NCBI GenBank assembly: GCA_019689675.1
Contig: JADGGZ010000003.1
Span: 1-50,417, forward strand
DNA: 50,417 nt
Reading direction: 5' to 3'
Source of the DNA: Rhodospirillales bacterium
GTDB taxonomy: Bacteria; Pseudomonadota; Alphaproteobacteria; ATCC43930; CGMCC-115725
The notes beneath the pieces were generated by a model. The model was not told the DNA's origin and ran no database searches. It saw nothing but the letters and a program-made list of their open reading frames with translations. The translations under genes were made by a program, and so were the position numbers. The first letter of the stretch is position 1; each line of letters starts with the position of its first letter. Below are positions 17,041 to 26,569 of the stretch, piece by piece.

Positions 17041-19746
17041 ATGAACGTCGTCATCGTCGAATCGCCCGCAAAGGCGAAGACCATCAACAAGTATCTCGGC
17101 TCCGGGTACACCGTGATCGCCAGCTTCGGTCACGTGCGCGACCTCTGCCCCGAGGACGGAGCGGTCGACCCGGCGAACGACTTTTCGATGAAGTGGTGCA
17201 CGGAGGGGCGCGGCGAGAAGCGGATCAGGGAAATCGCCCAGGAGGTGAAGGGGGCGAAGCAGCTTTTTCTCGCCACCGACCCCGACCGGGAGGGCGAGGC
17301 GATCTCCTGGCACCTCCAGGAGGAGCTGCGCCGGCGCCGCGTCCTCAACGGAATCGAGGTGAAGCGCGTCGTCTTCAACGAGGTCACGAAGAAGGCGGTC
17401 GAGGAGGCGTTCCGGCATCCGCGCGACCTCGACGCCGATCTCATCGACGCCTATCTCGCCCGCCGGGCGCTCGATTACCTCGTCGGCTTCACCTTGTCGC
17501 CGGTCCTCTGGCGCAAGCTGCCGAAAGCCAAGTCGGCCGGCCGCGTCCAGTCGGTCGCCCTGCGCCTCGTCTGCGAGCGGGAAGCCGAAATCGAGGCCTT
17601 CCGCCCGCGCGAGTACTGGACCATCGAGGCGGAGTTCCGCACCGCCGAAGGGGCGACCTTCACCGCCCGCCTCACCCATCTGGACGGCCGGAAGCTCGAC
17701 AAGTTCGACCTCCCCGACGAAGCGGCGGCCAAGCGCGCGCTCGAGGCCATCACGGCGGCCGACGGCTGGAAAGTCGTCTCGCTCGAGCGCAAGCAGGTCC
17801 GCCGTCACCCGCCGCCGCCCTTCACGACCTCGACACTGCAGCAGGAAGCGAGCCGCAAGCTCGGCCTCGGCGCCAGCCGCACGATGCGGATCGCGCAAGA
17901 CCTCTACGAGGGCGTGGATATCGGCGGTGATACGGTCGGTCTCATCACCTACATGCGCACCGACGGCGTCAGCCTTTCGGACGAGGCGATCGGCGCCGCG
18001 CGGCGCCTCATCAACGGGGAGTACGGCGCGCGCTACGTGCCGCCGCAGCCGCGCGTCTACAAGAGCCCGGCGAAGAACGCGCAGGAGGCTCACGAAGCGA
18101 TCCGCCCGACCGACATGACGCGGCGTACGGAAGAAGTCGCCCGCTATCTCCATGAGGACCATCTTCGGCTCTACGACCTCGTCTGGAAGCGGGCCGTCGC
18201 GAGCCAGATGGAATCGGCCGTGCTCGATCAGGTGACGGCCGAGATCGCCAATGCCCGGGCGACCTTCCGCGCCGTCGGCACCACCGTCGTGTTCGACGGG
18301 TTCCTGCGGCTCTACCAGGAAGACCGCGACGACACGCCGGAAGAGGCCGAGGACGAGCAGGAACGGCGCCTTCCGCCCCTCGCCGAGGGCAACGCGGTCG
18401 AGCGCGGCACGGTGAAGCCGGAGCAGCATTTCACCCAGCCCCCGCCGCGCTACACCGAGGCGAGCCTCGTCAAGAAGCTCGAGGAGCTCGGAATCGGCCG
18501 GCCCTCGACCTACGCCTCGATCCTTCAGGTGCTGCAGGATCGGGAATACGTCCGGCTGGAGAAGAAGCGCTTCGTTCCCGAGGACCGCGGCCGGCTCGTG
18601 ACCGCGTTCCTCGCGAGCTTCTTCGAGCGGATCGTGCGTTACGACTTCACGGCCAAGCTCGAGGACCAGCTCGACGAGATTTCCGGCGGCCGCGCCGACT
18701 GGAAGCAGGTCCTGCGCGACTTCTGGCGCGATTTCTACGCCGCCGTCGAAGGCACCAAGGAGCTCCGGATCGCCGACGTCATCGAGAAGCTCGACGAGCA
18801 GCTCGGCCGCCATTTCTTCCCGGACGACGGCAGCGGCAAGGACCCGCGGCTCTGCCCCGGCTGCGGCAGCGGCAGGCTGTCGCTGAAGCTCGGCAAGTTC
18901 GGCGCCTTCATCGGATGTTCGAATTACCCGGAATGCCGTTACACGCGGCGGCTCGCGATCGAGGGTGCGAACGGCGACGCCGCCGAGGCCGAGTTCGCGA
19001 CAGGGCCGCGCGTGCTCGGCGAGGACCCGGCGACGGGTGAGCCGGTCACCGTGCGCAAGGGCCCTTGGGGGTTCTACGTCCAGCTCGGAGAGGGCGAAAA
19101 GCCCAAGCGCGTATCGCTGCCGAAGGGCATGAGCCCCTCGGAGATCGATCTCGAAACGGCCCTGAAGCTCCTTTCCCTGCCGCGCGAGATCGGACCGCAT
19201 CCCGACACCGGCGAGATGATCTATGCCGGTCTCGGCCGGTTCGGCCCCTATCTCAAGCACGGCAAGGTCTATCGGAACATCCCCCAGGACGAGCTCCTCA
19301 CGATCGGGCTCAATCGCGCCGTGGCGCTCCTCGCTGAGGCGCGCCCGTCGCGCGGACGCGGCAAGCCCGAGCCCTTGCGGGAGCTCGGCGCCCACCCTGA
19401 AACCGGAGAGCCGGTTCAGCTTTTCAGCGGGCGGTACGGGCCCTACGTCGCGCACCAGAAGGTCTACGCGACCCTGCCGAAGGATACGAAGCCGGAAGAG
19501 CTGACGCTCGAAGCCGCCCTTCAGCTGCTTTCGGCACGCGCGGCGAAGGCGAGCCCCAAACGCGCCTCGAAGCGCAAGGCCGGGAGCGGGACGGCGGCGG
19601 GCGAGCCGGCCGCCAAGAGCACGAGGAAGACCTCCGCGAAAGCTTCCTCCGCAAAGACGGCCGCCAAAAGCGCAAGCAAGACCGCCGCGAAAACCTCGTC
19701 CAAGACGCCCGCCAAGCGCGCCGGCAAGCGCGCCGCCTCGGGCTGA
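17041..19746 (+). CDS. topA: DNA topoisomerase I
   Basis: This type IA enzyme relaxes negative supercoils. The 901-residue protein opens with the Toprim signature MNVVIVESPAKAKTI and has a DPDREGEAI metal site. The catalytic Tyr is about residue 304 (TYMRTDG). One Cys4 zinc ribbon (LCPGCGSGR ... IGCSNYPECRY) is followed by two further C-terminal repeats whose cysteines are lost. The last 65 residues are a Lys/Ala/Ser-rich, histone-like tail that probably binds DNA, as in other high-GC alphaproteobacteria. The stop shares one base with the rnr start. Confidence 0.98.
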   Translation: MNVVIVESPAKAKTINKYLGSGYTVIASFGHVRDLCPEDGAVDPANDFSMKWCTEGRGEKRIREIAQEVKGAKQLFLATDPDREGEAISWHLQEELRRRRVLNGIEVKRVVFNEVTKKAVEEAFRHPRDLDADLIDAYLARRALDYLVGFTLSPVLWRKLPKAKSAGRVQSVALRLVCEREAEIEAFRPREYWTIEAEFRTAEGATFTARLTHLDGRKLDKFDLPDEAAAKRALEAITAADGWKVVSLERKQVRRHPPPPFTTSTLQQEASRKLGLGASRTMRIAQDLYEGVDIGGDTVGLITYMRTDGVSLSDEAIGAARRLINGEYGARYVPPQPRVYKSPAKNAQEAHEAIRPTDMTRRTEEVARYLHEDHLRLYDLVWKRAVASQMESAVLDQVTAEIANARATFRAVGTTVVFDGFLRLYQEDRDDTPEEAEDEQERRLPPLAEGNAVERGTVKPEQHFTQPPPRYTEASLVKKLEELGIGRPSTYASILQVLQDREYVRLEKKRFVPEDRGRLVTAFLASFFERIVRYDFTAKLEDQLDEISGGRADWKQVLRDFWRDFYAAVEGTKELRIADVIEKLDEQLGRHFFPDDGSGKDPRLCPGCGSGRLSLKLGKFGAFIGCSNYPECRYTRRLAIEGANGDAAEAEFATGPRVLGEDPATGEPVTVRKGPWGFYVQLGEGEKPKRVSLPKGMSPSEIDLETALKLLSLPREIGPHPDTGEMIYAGLGRFGPYLKHGKVYRNIPQDELLTIGLNRAVALLAEARPSRGRGKPEPLRELGAHPETGEPVQLFSGRYGPYVAHQKVYATLPKDTKPEELTLEAALQLLSARAAKASPKRASKRKAGSGTAAGEPAAKSTRKTSAKASSAKTAAKSASKTAAKTSSKTPAKRAGKRAASG

Positions 19747-21935
19747 TGGCGCGGAAGAGGGGATCCCGCCCGCTACCGAGCCGCGCCGAGCTGCTCGACT
19801 TCATTGCCACGAGCCCGACCCCGGTCGGCAAGCGCGAGATCGCCCGCGCCTTCAAGGTGGCCCCAGGCGACCGCGTCGCCCTCAAAGGACTTCTCAAGGA
19901 CATCGAGCGCGATGGCGATGCGGAGCGGGGCCGTAAGCGCAGGCTGCAGCCTCCCGGAGCGCTCCCCGAGATCTGCGTCGTCGAGATCACCGGCATCGAC
20001 GACGACGGCGAGCTCTTCGCGAAGCCGCTGGTCCCGGTGCGCGGGGAGCCGCCGATAATTCGGGTCCTGCCGGGGCCCCACGGCGGAGCTGCCGGTGTCG
20101 GCGAGCGGGTGGCGGCACGGCTCACGCGGATCGACGCCGGCCATTACGAGGCGCGCGTCATTCGCACCCTGGGTGCGGGGCCGGAGCGGATCCTCGGGAT
20201 CTTCCGGTCGACAGGCGAAGGCGGCATCATCGAGCCGACCGACCGCAAGGCAAAGGACAACTACCTCGTCCTCCTGGCCGATGCCGGCGGGGCGAGCGAC
20301 GGCGAGCTCGTCTTCGCCGAGGCGCTGCCTGCACGGCGCCTCGGCATGAAGCGCGCGAGAGTGATCGACCGCCTCGGCGACATGGCGGATCCGCGTTCGA
20401 TCAGTCTCGTCGCGATCCACACGCACGGCATCCCGGTCGATTTTCCGCCCGATGCGCTCGCCGAGGCCGCGGCGGCAAAACCCGTCGAGCTCGGATCGCG
20501 CGAGGATCTGCGCGACTTCCCGCTCGTGACGATCGACGGAGCGGATGCGCGCGATTTCGACGATGCGGTCTGGGCGGCGCGCGACGGGGAGCTCTGGCAT
20601 CTCATCGTCGCGATCGCCGACGTCGCTTGGTACGTGCGGCCGGGAAGCGCGCTCGATCGCGCCGCGCGCGAGCGGGGAAATTCCGTCTACTTCCCCGATC
20701 GCGTCGTTCCGATGCTGCCGGAGGCGCTATCGAACGATCTCTGCTCTCTCCGCCCGCACGAGGACCGCGCTTGCGTCGCGATGCATCTCTGGATCGAAGA
20801 CTCCGGCCGCCTCCACCGCCACCGTTTCGCGCGCGGGCTGATGCGGTCGGCCGCGCGCCTCACCTACGAAGAGGTGCAGGCCGCGATCGACGGGCGCCCG
20901 AGCAAGAAGACGCGGCCCCTCGTCGAGCCGGTGCTGCAGCCTCTCTATGCGGCCTGGCGCATCCTCGACCAGGCCAGGTCGAGGCGCGGCACCCTCGAGC
21001 TCGACCTTCCCGAGCGCAAGGTCGTCATCGGCAAGGACGGGCGCGTCGAGAAGATCGAGCCGCGACCCCGGCTCGACAGCCATCGCTTGATCGAGGAGTT
21101 CATGATCGCGGCCAACATCGCCGCCGCAGAGTCCCTCGAAGCTCTGCGCCAAGCATGCATGTACCGCGTCCACGATGCACCCGCCGCCGAGAAGCTCGCC
21201 GCCCTCGCCGATTTTCTGGAAGGCATCGGGATACCCGGCCTCAAGCTCTCGAAGGGGCAAGTTCCTAAGCCGCGCCACTTCAACCAGATCCTCGCCAAGG
21301 TCCGGGGGACCCCGTTTCAGGAAGTGGTGCACGAGCTGGTGCTGCGCAGCCAGGCGCAAGCGGTCTACAGCCCCGCCAACATCGGCCATTTCGGTCTTGC
21401 GCTGCGCAAGTACGCCCACTTCACCTCGCCCATCCGGCGTTATGCCGATCTCCTGGTCCATCGCGCCCTTCTCATGGAGCTGCCCGCGATGGAGCCCAAC
21501 GAGTTCGCCGAACTCGGCGAGCACATCTCGATGACCGAGCGCCGCGCGGCCGCTGCCGAACGGGACGCACTCAACCGCTACATCGTCGCTTTCCTGGCCG
21601 AGCGCACCGGGGCGCGGTTCAGCGCCCGCATCAACGGCGTCCAGCGCTTCGGCCTCTTCGTCACGCTCGACGAGACGGGGGCGGACGGGCTTGTGCCGAT
21701 GAGGCACCTGCCCGAGGACTATTACGTGCTCGAGGAAAGGCAGCAGCGCCTGGTCGGCCGCCGCTGGGGACGCACGTTTACCATGGGCGACCGCGTCGAG
21801 GTGCTGCTCCTCGAAGCCGATACGACCACCGGAAGCCTCGTTTTCGAGCTCGTCGCCGGGGGTGGCGAGGAAAAGCCGGCGGCGGACCGCGGCTCCCGCG
21901 CCCCGAAAAGAGGCAGGGCCAAGCGCCGACGCTAA
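19746..21935 (+). CDS. rnr: Ribonuclease R
   Basis: RNase R is a processive 3'-5' exoribonuclease that degrades structured RNA. The 729-residue protein has an N-terminal helix-turn-helix-like segment, cold-shock OB domains, the RNB catalytic domain with the aspartates of DGADARDFDDAV, and a C-terminal S1 domain (RFSARINGVQRFGLFV). A basic tail (KRGRAKRRR) ends the protein. The ATG overlaps the topA stop, so the two are translationally coupled. Confidence 0.97.
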   Translation: MARKRGSRPLPSRAELLDFIATSPTPVGKREIARAFKVAPGDRVALKGLLKDIERDGDAERGRKRRLQPPGALPEICVVEITGIDDDGELFAKPLVPVRGEPPIIRVLPGPHGGAAGVGERVAARLTRIDAGHYEARVIRTLGAGPERILGIFRSTGEGGIIEPTDRKAKDNYLVLLADAGGASDGELVFAEALPARRLGMKRARVIDRLGDMADPRSISLVAIHTHGIPVDFPPDALAEAAAAKPVELGSREDLRDFPLVTIDGADARDFDDAVWAARDGELWHLIVAIADVAWYVRPGSALDRAARERGNSVYFPDRVVPMLPEALSNDLCSLRPHEDRACVAMHLWIEDSGRLHRHRFARGLMRSAARLTYEEVQAAIDGRPSKKTRPLVEPVLQPLYAAWRILDQARSRRGTLELDLPERKVVIGKDGRVEKIEPRPRLDSHRLIEEFMIAANIAAAESLEALRQACMYRVHDAPAAEKLAALADFLEGIGIPGLKLSKGQVPKPRHFNQILAKVRGTPFQEVVHELVLRSQAQAVYSPANIGHFGLALRKYAHFTSPIRRYADLLVHRALLMELPAMEPNEFAELGEHISMTERRAAAAERDALNRYIVAFLAERTGARFSARINGVQRFGLFVTLDETGADGLVPMRHLPEDYYVLEERQQRLVGRRWGRTFTMGDRVEVLLLEADTTTGSLVFELVAGGGEEKPAADRGSRAPKRGRAKRRR

Positions 21936-21984
21936 TCCGTCGGGTCGACTTGCCGAAGTCTCGGAACCCACGCACACTTCAGCC

Positions 21985-23514
21985 ATGTTCTGGCGTGTCC
22001 TCCCGGTTCTTTTCGTCGTCGCCTGCACCTCGCCCGACGACGAGCGGTTCGTTGTCTCCGACGATACGGGTCGGGTCTTCTCACGCGCCTACGAACAGGT
22101 CGCCGACCTCTACATCGAGCCGAAGCTTCCCGCCGACGCGGCGTGGCCCGGGCTCGCCAAGCTGGTTGCCCTCGATCCGAGGCTGCAGCTGGAGCGGACC
22201 GGCGATTCCTTGCTCCTGAAGCGCGAGGGAACGGTGGTCGAGCGGCTGCCGCGGCCGGCCGACGCCGACGCGCGGGCCTGGGGCGCTGCAACCTCTGCCA
22301 TGATCGGCGCGGCGCGGCGCGTCTCGCCGACAATCGACGCGCTCGACAGGGACAAGCTCGAGCAGACCGTCTTCGAGGGGATCGTCGGGTCGCTCGACAA
22401 GTACTCGCGCTACGCGCCGCCGTCGGTTGCGCGGGATCAGCGCGCCTCGCGCGACGGTTTCGGCGGGATCGGCATTCAGCTCGACCGCGAAGACCTCACC
22501 CGCGTCGTCAAGGTAATGCCGGGGACGCCCGCCCACCGCGCCGGGCTCATGGCGGAAGACCGCATCGCGAAGATCGACGGCGTGCCGACCGACGCGATCG
22601 AGAAGGTGGAGATCACCCGTCGCCTGCGGGGGCCGGTCGACAGCTCCGTCGAGGTGACGGTCGCGCGGGCCGGCCTGCCGAAGCCGCTCGCGGTCACGAT
22701 GAAGCGTGCCTTCATCATCGTGCCGACCGTCGAGGAACAGCGCGAGGACGACATCGTCATCTTCAAGGTGTCGGGCTTCAACCACTCGACCGCCCAGCAG
22801 CTCGCCGACCGCGTCGCCGCGGCGCGCAGGGAGATGGGGCCGCGGCTGCGCGGGATCGTCCTCGATTTGCGCGGCAATCCGGGCGGGCTTCTCGACCAGT
22901 CGGTTTCCGTCGCCGACCTCTTCATCGGCGAGACGGGACCGATCGTCTCGACCCGAGGCCGCAACCCGGCGAGCCAACAGTATTTCAGGGCGGCGCCGGA
23001 CGACATCGCCGGGGGGCTTCCGCTCGTGGCGCTCGTCGACGGCGGCTCGGCCTCTGCCGCCGAGATCGTGGCCGCCGCGCTCCAGGATACCGGGCGGGCT
23101 GTGGTCGTCGGCAGCGCCTCCTATGGCAAAGGCACCGTGCAGACGGTGCTTCGCCTGCCGAACGACGGCGAGCTCACGATCACTTGGGCGCGCCTCATCT
23201 CGCCCGCCGGATATTCTCTCAACGAGCACGGCGTCGTGCCGACCGTCTGCACGAGCGGTCTCGGCTCGGGCGATGAGGAGGTCGCGCGCGCGGTGAAACG
23301 CGGCCTCGAGGCGAGCCTTCAACGCGCCTCGCTCGACGAGGATGCATGGATCGCCCTGCGCAAGACCTGTCCGGGGATGAACGGGGAGCCGCGGGATTTC
23401 GAGCTCCGCGTCGCGAAGCGGCTTCTTTCCGATCGGCGGCTCTATACGCGGGTACTCCACCCGCGCCCGCCCTCCTTCGCTTCTTCAAGGGCCGAATCGA
23501 CCGGAGCACCTTGA
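21985..23514 (+). CDS. S41 family C-terminal processing peptidase, lipoprotein
   Basis: The 509-residue protein starts with a short lipoprotein signal (MFWRVLPVLFVVAC), so Cys14 would be lipidated and the protease tethered in the envelope. A PDZ domain (about 150-235) precedes the S41 catalytic domain. That domain has LRGNPGGLLDQ, the serine motif GGSASAAE (353-360) and the lysine motif GSASYGKGTVQT. Such tail-specific proteases trim or degrade periplasmic proteins. I chose the ATG at 21985 because it gives a lipobox and no overlap with rnr. Confidence 0.9.
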   Translation: MFWRVLPVLFVVACTSPDDERFVVSDDTGRVFSRAYEQVADLYIEPKLPADAAWPGLAKLVALDPRLQLERTGDSLLLKREGTVVERLPRPADADARAWGAATSAMIGAARRVSPTIDALDRDKLEQTVFEGIVGSLDKYSRYAPPSVARDQRASRDGFGGIGIQLDREDLTRVVKVMPGTPAHRAGLMAEDRIAKIDGVPTDAIEKVEITRRLRGPVDSSVEVTVARAGLPKPLAVTMKRAFIIVPTVEEQREDDIVIFKVSGFNHSTAQQLADRVAAARREMGPRLRGIVLDLRGNPGGLLDQSVSVADLFIGETGPIVSTRGRNPASQQYFRAAPDDIAGGLPLVALVDGGSASAAEIVAAALQDTGRAVVVGSASYGKGTVQTVLRLPNDGELTITWARLISPAGYSLNEHGVVPTVCTSGLGSGDEEVARAVKRGLEASLQRASLDEDAWIALRKTCPGMNGEPRDFELRVAKRLLSDRRLYTRVLHPRPPSFASSRAESTGAP

Positions 23515-23538
23515 CTCGGCGCCGCTTGGGGCTATCTT
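23511..23538 (+). promoter_or_regulatory. Sigma-70-type promoter for rpmG
   Basis: TTGACT (23511-23516) overlaps the protease stop codon, and TATCTT (23533-23538) follows after 16 bases, 30 bases before the rpmG ATG. The elements resemble those before secA. Confidence 0.55.
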
Positions 23539-23568
23539 CGCCGCTTTCCGGAAATCGAGTTCCCCGTC

Positions 23569-23736
23569 ATGGCGAAGACCGCAACCGTCAAGATCAAGCT
23601 CGTCAGCTCGGCTGACACCGGTTTTTATTACGTGACCAAGAAGAATCCGCGGACGAAAACCGAGAAGCTCGAGCTCAAGAAATACGATCCGATCGCGCGC
23701 AAGCACGTCGTCTTCAAGGAAGGCAAGATCAAGTAG
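23569..23736 (+). CDS. rpmG: 50S ribosomal protein L33
   Basis: The 55-residue protein begins [19 protein letters not shown] and contains YYVTKKNPR and [15 protein letters not shown]. These are the hallmarks of the cysteine-free, proteobacterial form of L33, which sits near the ribosomal E site. Length is exact for the family. It has its own promoter and is followed by a GC-rich hairpin. The ribosome binding site is weak by eye. Confidence 0.97.
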   Translation: MAKTATVKIKLVSSADTGFYYVTKKNPRTKTEKLELKKYDPIARKHVVFKEGKIK

Positions 23737-23754
23737 CCCGCTCGCGGACGCGGG
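23737..23754 (+). terminator. Possible rpmG terminator hairpin
   Basis: CCCGC (23737-23741) and GCGGG (23750-23754) can pair right after the stop codon, followed by a T-rich stretch that is not a clean T-run. It may also serve the convergent pleD transcript. Confidence 0.4.
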
Positions 23755-23775
23755 TTGCGCTTCTTCGCGCCTTTC

Positions 23776-25182
23776 TCAGACCACTTCGCGAATGATGGCG
23801 GGAGCCTCGACCCCGCCCGCGCAGGCGACCCGATTGCGACCGCCTCGCTTCGCGGCGTAGAGCGCCTCGTCGGCACGGTTCAGCAATGCCGCCGGCGTCT
23901 CATGGTCGGTGCGCGCCGTCGCCACCCCGACGCTTATGGTTACCGGGATCTCGCCCGCCGCCGCCGAGATCCGGATCGGCTTTTCCGCCACGCCGCGCCG
24001 GAGCCGCTCCGCGACCGAGTAGGCGACGGCAAGCCCGGTCTCGGGCATCACGATCAAGAACTCCTCGCCTCCATACCGGGCAACGAGGTCGAAACTACGC
24101 ACGTCGCGCTGCGCCCGCCGCGCCACCTCGATCAGGACCTCGTCGCCGGCGGCATGGCCGTGCCCGTCATTGACGCGCTTGAAGTGGTCGATGTCGAAAA
24201 GGAGCACGGCGACGCCCTGGCCGCCCTCCTCGTGGCGCGCCAGCAGGCTGTCGAGATGCGCTGCGACATAGCGCCGGTTGTAGAGCCCGGTGAGCGGGTC
24301 TGTGAGCGCGAGGCTGAGGCTCCTGCGGTAATTGTCGCGCAGGCGGTCGCTGAGGCGCTTGCGGCGGATCTGCGTGCGCGCCCGGGCGAGCAGCTCGTTC
24401 TTCTCGAGCGGACGCAGGATGTAGTCGTTGGCGCCGAGGTCGAGCCCCTTGGCGAGGCGCGGGAGCTCGCATTCCTCGCCGACGAGAAGGATCGGCACCT
24501 GGCGCGTGCCTTCGGCGGCGCGAACCTGGCTGACGAGCCGGAGCGTATCGCCGCTGCCGAGCGACATGCCGGCGATGAGAAGGTCCGGCTCCGTCTCGAG
24601 CGCCCGCAGGGCCTCGCGGGGCTCCGCGTGGGTCGCGATGTCGGACGCGATCGGCGCCAGCATCTCGACGATCTTGGCGGCCGCGAAGCGGCTGTCCTCG
24701 ACGAGAAGAATGCGCGCGGGACGGTCGTCCTCAGCGCTCGCGAGATCCGCGCCCGGCAGCTCGGCGAAGCGGTTGTAGACCTCCTCGCGAAGTCGCCACT
24801 CGTCCATCATGCGCTTCAGCCGAGCGAGCGAGCGCACGCGGGCGAAGAGCGCGATATCGTTCACCGGCTTCGTCAGGAACTCGTCCGCGCCCACTTCGAG
24901 CCCGCGCAGACGGTCGGCGACGTCCGACAGCGCCGTGACCATGACCACCGGGATGGCGGCGGTCCGCGGATCCGCCTTGAGGCGCCGGCACACCTCGAAC
25001 CCGTCCATCTGCGGCATCATCACGTCGAGGAGAACGAGATCGGGCTGCTCCGCCTGCGCGATGCGCAAGGCGTCGATGCCGTTGCTCGCGGTGAGGACGT
25101 CGAAATACTCGGCGGTGAGCTTTGCTTCGAGGAGCTTTACGTTGACGTCGACATCATCGACGACGAGGACTCGCGCCGACAT
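23776..25182 (-). CDS. pleD: PleD-family diguanylate cyclase response regulator
   Basis: The 468-residue protein has a full receiver domain with Asp in LVLLDVMMP, a second receiver-like domain in which that Asp is absent (LLIAGMSLG), and a GGDEF domain with GGEEF. The inhibitory I-site RSFD stands five residues before it. This is the architecture of PleD, which makes cyclic di-GMP at one cell pole on phosphorylation and controls the swarmer-to-stalked transition. The degenerate second receiver is the dimerisation adaptor. It follows divK by 9 bases. Confidence 0.95.
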   Translation of the reverse strand: MSARVLVVDDVDVNVKLLEAKLTAEYFDVLTASNGIDALRIAQAEQPDLVLLDVMMPQMDGFEVCRRLKADPRTAAIPVVMVTALSDVADRLRGLEVGADEFLTKPVNDIALFARVRSLARLKRMMDEWRLREEVYNRFAELPGADLASAEDDRPARILLVEDSRFAAAKIVEMLAPIASDIATHAEPREALRALETEPDLLIAGMSLGSGDTLRLVSQVRAAEGTRQVPILLVGEECELPRLAKGLDLGANDYILRPLEKNELLARARTQIRRKRLSDRLRDNYRRSLSLALTDPLTGLYNRRYVAAHLDSLLARHEEGGQGVAVLLFDIDHFKRVNDGHGHAAGDEVLIEVARRAQRDVRSFDLVARYGGEEFLIVMPETGLAVAYSVAERLRRGVAEKPIRISAAAGEIPVTISVGVATARTDHETPAALLNRADEALYAAKRGGRNRVACAGGVEAPAIIREVV

Positions 25183-25191
25183 CGCCGTTCG

Positions 25192-25599
25192 TCAGGCGAG
25201 AAAGCGCTCGACCGTCTCGAGAAAATTGGCGACCGAGATCGGCTTTGCGATGTAGGCCTCGCACCCGCCCTCGCGGATCTTCTCCTCGTCGCCTTTCATC
25301 GCGAAGGCCGTGACCGCGATGATCGGAATCGAGCGGAGATCGTCGTCCTCCTTGATCCACTTCGTGACCTCGAGCCCTGAGACTTCAGGCAGCTGGATGT
25401 CCATGAGGATGAGGTCGGGGCGGTGATTGCGCGCCAGCTTCAGTGCTTCCATCCCGTCCTTGGTCTGCAGGGTTTCGTACCCGTGCGCCTCGAGGAGGTC
25501 ATGGAAGAGCTTCATGTTCAGGTCGTTGTCCTCGACGATGAGGACGGTCTTCGCCCCATGGCCGTTGGGCTGCTGTCCGTTGACGTTGCTCGCGGTCAT
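25192..25599 (-). CDS. divK: Cell-cycle response regulator DivK
   Basis: DivK is a stand-alone receiver that controls the DivJ/PleC/DivL-CtrA circuit. The 135-residue protein has [20 protein letters not shown], the phospho-acceptor in [10 protein letters not shown] and IAVTAFAM then IAKPI. It is about 12 residues longer than the usual DivK because of an Asn/Gln/Gly-rich N-terminus. The ATG at 25599 is preferred over an upstream start. The pair divK-pleD is a well-known alphaproteobacterial operon. Confidence 0.95.
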   Translation of the reverse strand: MTASNVNGQQPNGHGAKTVLIVEDNDLNMKLFHDLLEAHGYETLQTKDGMEALKLARNHRPDLILMDIQLPEVSGLEVTKWIKEDDDLRSIPIIAVTAFAMKGDEEKIREGGCEAYIAKPISVANFLETVERFLA

Positions 25600-25647
25600 G
25601 GGTGGCGGTTTCCTACGGCGATTGGCCAACCACATAAGCTGTCCAGC

Positions 25648-25664
25648 GTTAAGAATTCGTAACC
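25648..25664 (-). promoter_or_regulatory. Weak CtrA-like site upstream of divK
   Basis: On the minus strand this reads GGTTACGAATTCTTAAC. One half, TTAAC, is perfect, and the other, TTAC, is off by one base and by one base of spacing from TTAA-N7-TTAAC. It lies 49 bases upstream of divK, which is a CtrA target in Caulobacter. The match is imperfect. Confidence 0.3.
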
Positions 25665-25690
25665 GGTACCGGCCCGGCTAGAATGTCCGA

Positions 25691-26569
25691 ATGCGTATCG
25701 GAGTCGATCTCGGCGGCACGAAGATCGAGGCCATTCTGCTCGATGACGAGGGGACCGTGCTGGCCCGCCGGCGTGTTCCGACGCCCGCAGGCAGCTACGA
25801 GGCGACGCTCGCGGCGATCCGCGGTCTCGTGACAGAGCTCGAAACCGGAATGGAGACGAAGGCGAGCGTCGGGGTCGGCATGCCCGGCGCGATCTCGCCC
25901 AAGACCGGGCTCGTCAAGAACGCCAACTCGACATGGCTCAACGGGCGCCCCTTCGACCGCGATCTGACCGAGCTGCTGGGGCGCCCCGTCCGGTTCGCCA
26001 ACGACGCGGATTGCTTCGCCCTCTCCGAGGCGACCGACGGCGCCGCGGCCGGGCTTCCGGTCGTGTTCGGCGTCATTCTCGGCACGGGAGTCGGCGGCGG
26101 GATCGTGATCGCCGGAAAACTTCTCTCCGGCGCCGATGCGATCGCGGGGGAATGGGGGCACAATCCGCTGCCATGGCCGAGCCAAGCCGAGCTTCCGGGT
26201 CCGCCCTGCTACTGCGGCAAGCGCGGCTGCATCGAGACTTGGCTCTCAGGTCCCGGCCTCGCGAGGGACTACGGCGGAGGCGCGGACGCGGCCGAGATCG
26301 CGGCGCGGGCGGAAGCGGGCGAGCCGGGCGCCGCCGCCGCGCTCGAGCGTTACGCCGATCGGCTCGCGCGGGGGCTCGCCAGCGTGATCAACGTCATCGA
26401 TCCGCACGCGGTGGTGCTCGGCGGCGGGCTTTCGAAGATCGCGGCTCTCTATGAGCGCGTGCCGGACCTTCTGACGCGCTACGTTTTCTCGGACCGGGTC
26501 GCCGCGCGGCTCCTCCCGCCGCTGCACGGCGATTCCTCGGGCGTGCGCGGCGCAGCATGGCTCTGGTGA
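25691..26569 (+). CDS. ROK family sugar kinase (fructokinase/GlcNAc kinase-like)
   Basis: The 292-residue kinase begins MRIGVDLGGTKIEAILLDD, the ATP-binding phosphate-1 motif. It has the ROK signature with GTGVGGGIVI, EWGHN and the zinc-site CYCGKRGCIE. ROK kinases phosphorylate fructose, mannose, glucose or N-acetylglucosamine. The substrate is not decided by these motifs; the overall pattern is like Mak/NagK. The 3' end overlaps dinB by 13 bases. Confidence 0.9.
   Translation: MRIGVDLGGTKIEAILLDDEGTVLARRRVPTPAGSYEATLAAIRGLVTELETGMETKASVGVGMPGAISPKTGLVKNANSTWLNGRPFDRDLTELLGRPVRFANDADCFALSEATDGAAAGLPVVFGVILGTGVGGGIVIAGKLLSGADAIAGEWGHNPLPWPSQAELPGPPCYCGKRGCIETWLSGPGLARDYGGGADAAEIAARAEAGEPGAAAALERYADRLARGLASVINVIDPHAVVLGGGLSKIAALYERVPDLLTRYVFSDRVAARLLPPLHGDSSGVRGAAWLW

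Noticed and set aside
23776-25182. Second receiver of PleD lacking its Asp, considered as a loss-of-function change.
   Set aside because: A degenerate second receiver is normal for PleD and serves dimerisation.
25300-25599. DivK N-terminal extension starting at a far upstream codon (25635).
   Set aside because: The extra residues are basic and unlike the family; the ATG at 25599 gives a length close to known DivK.
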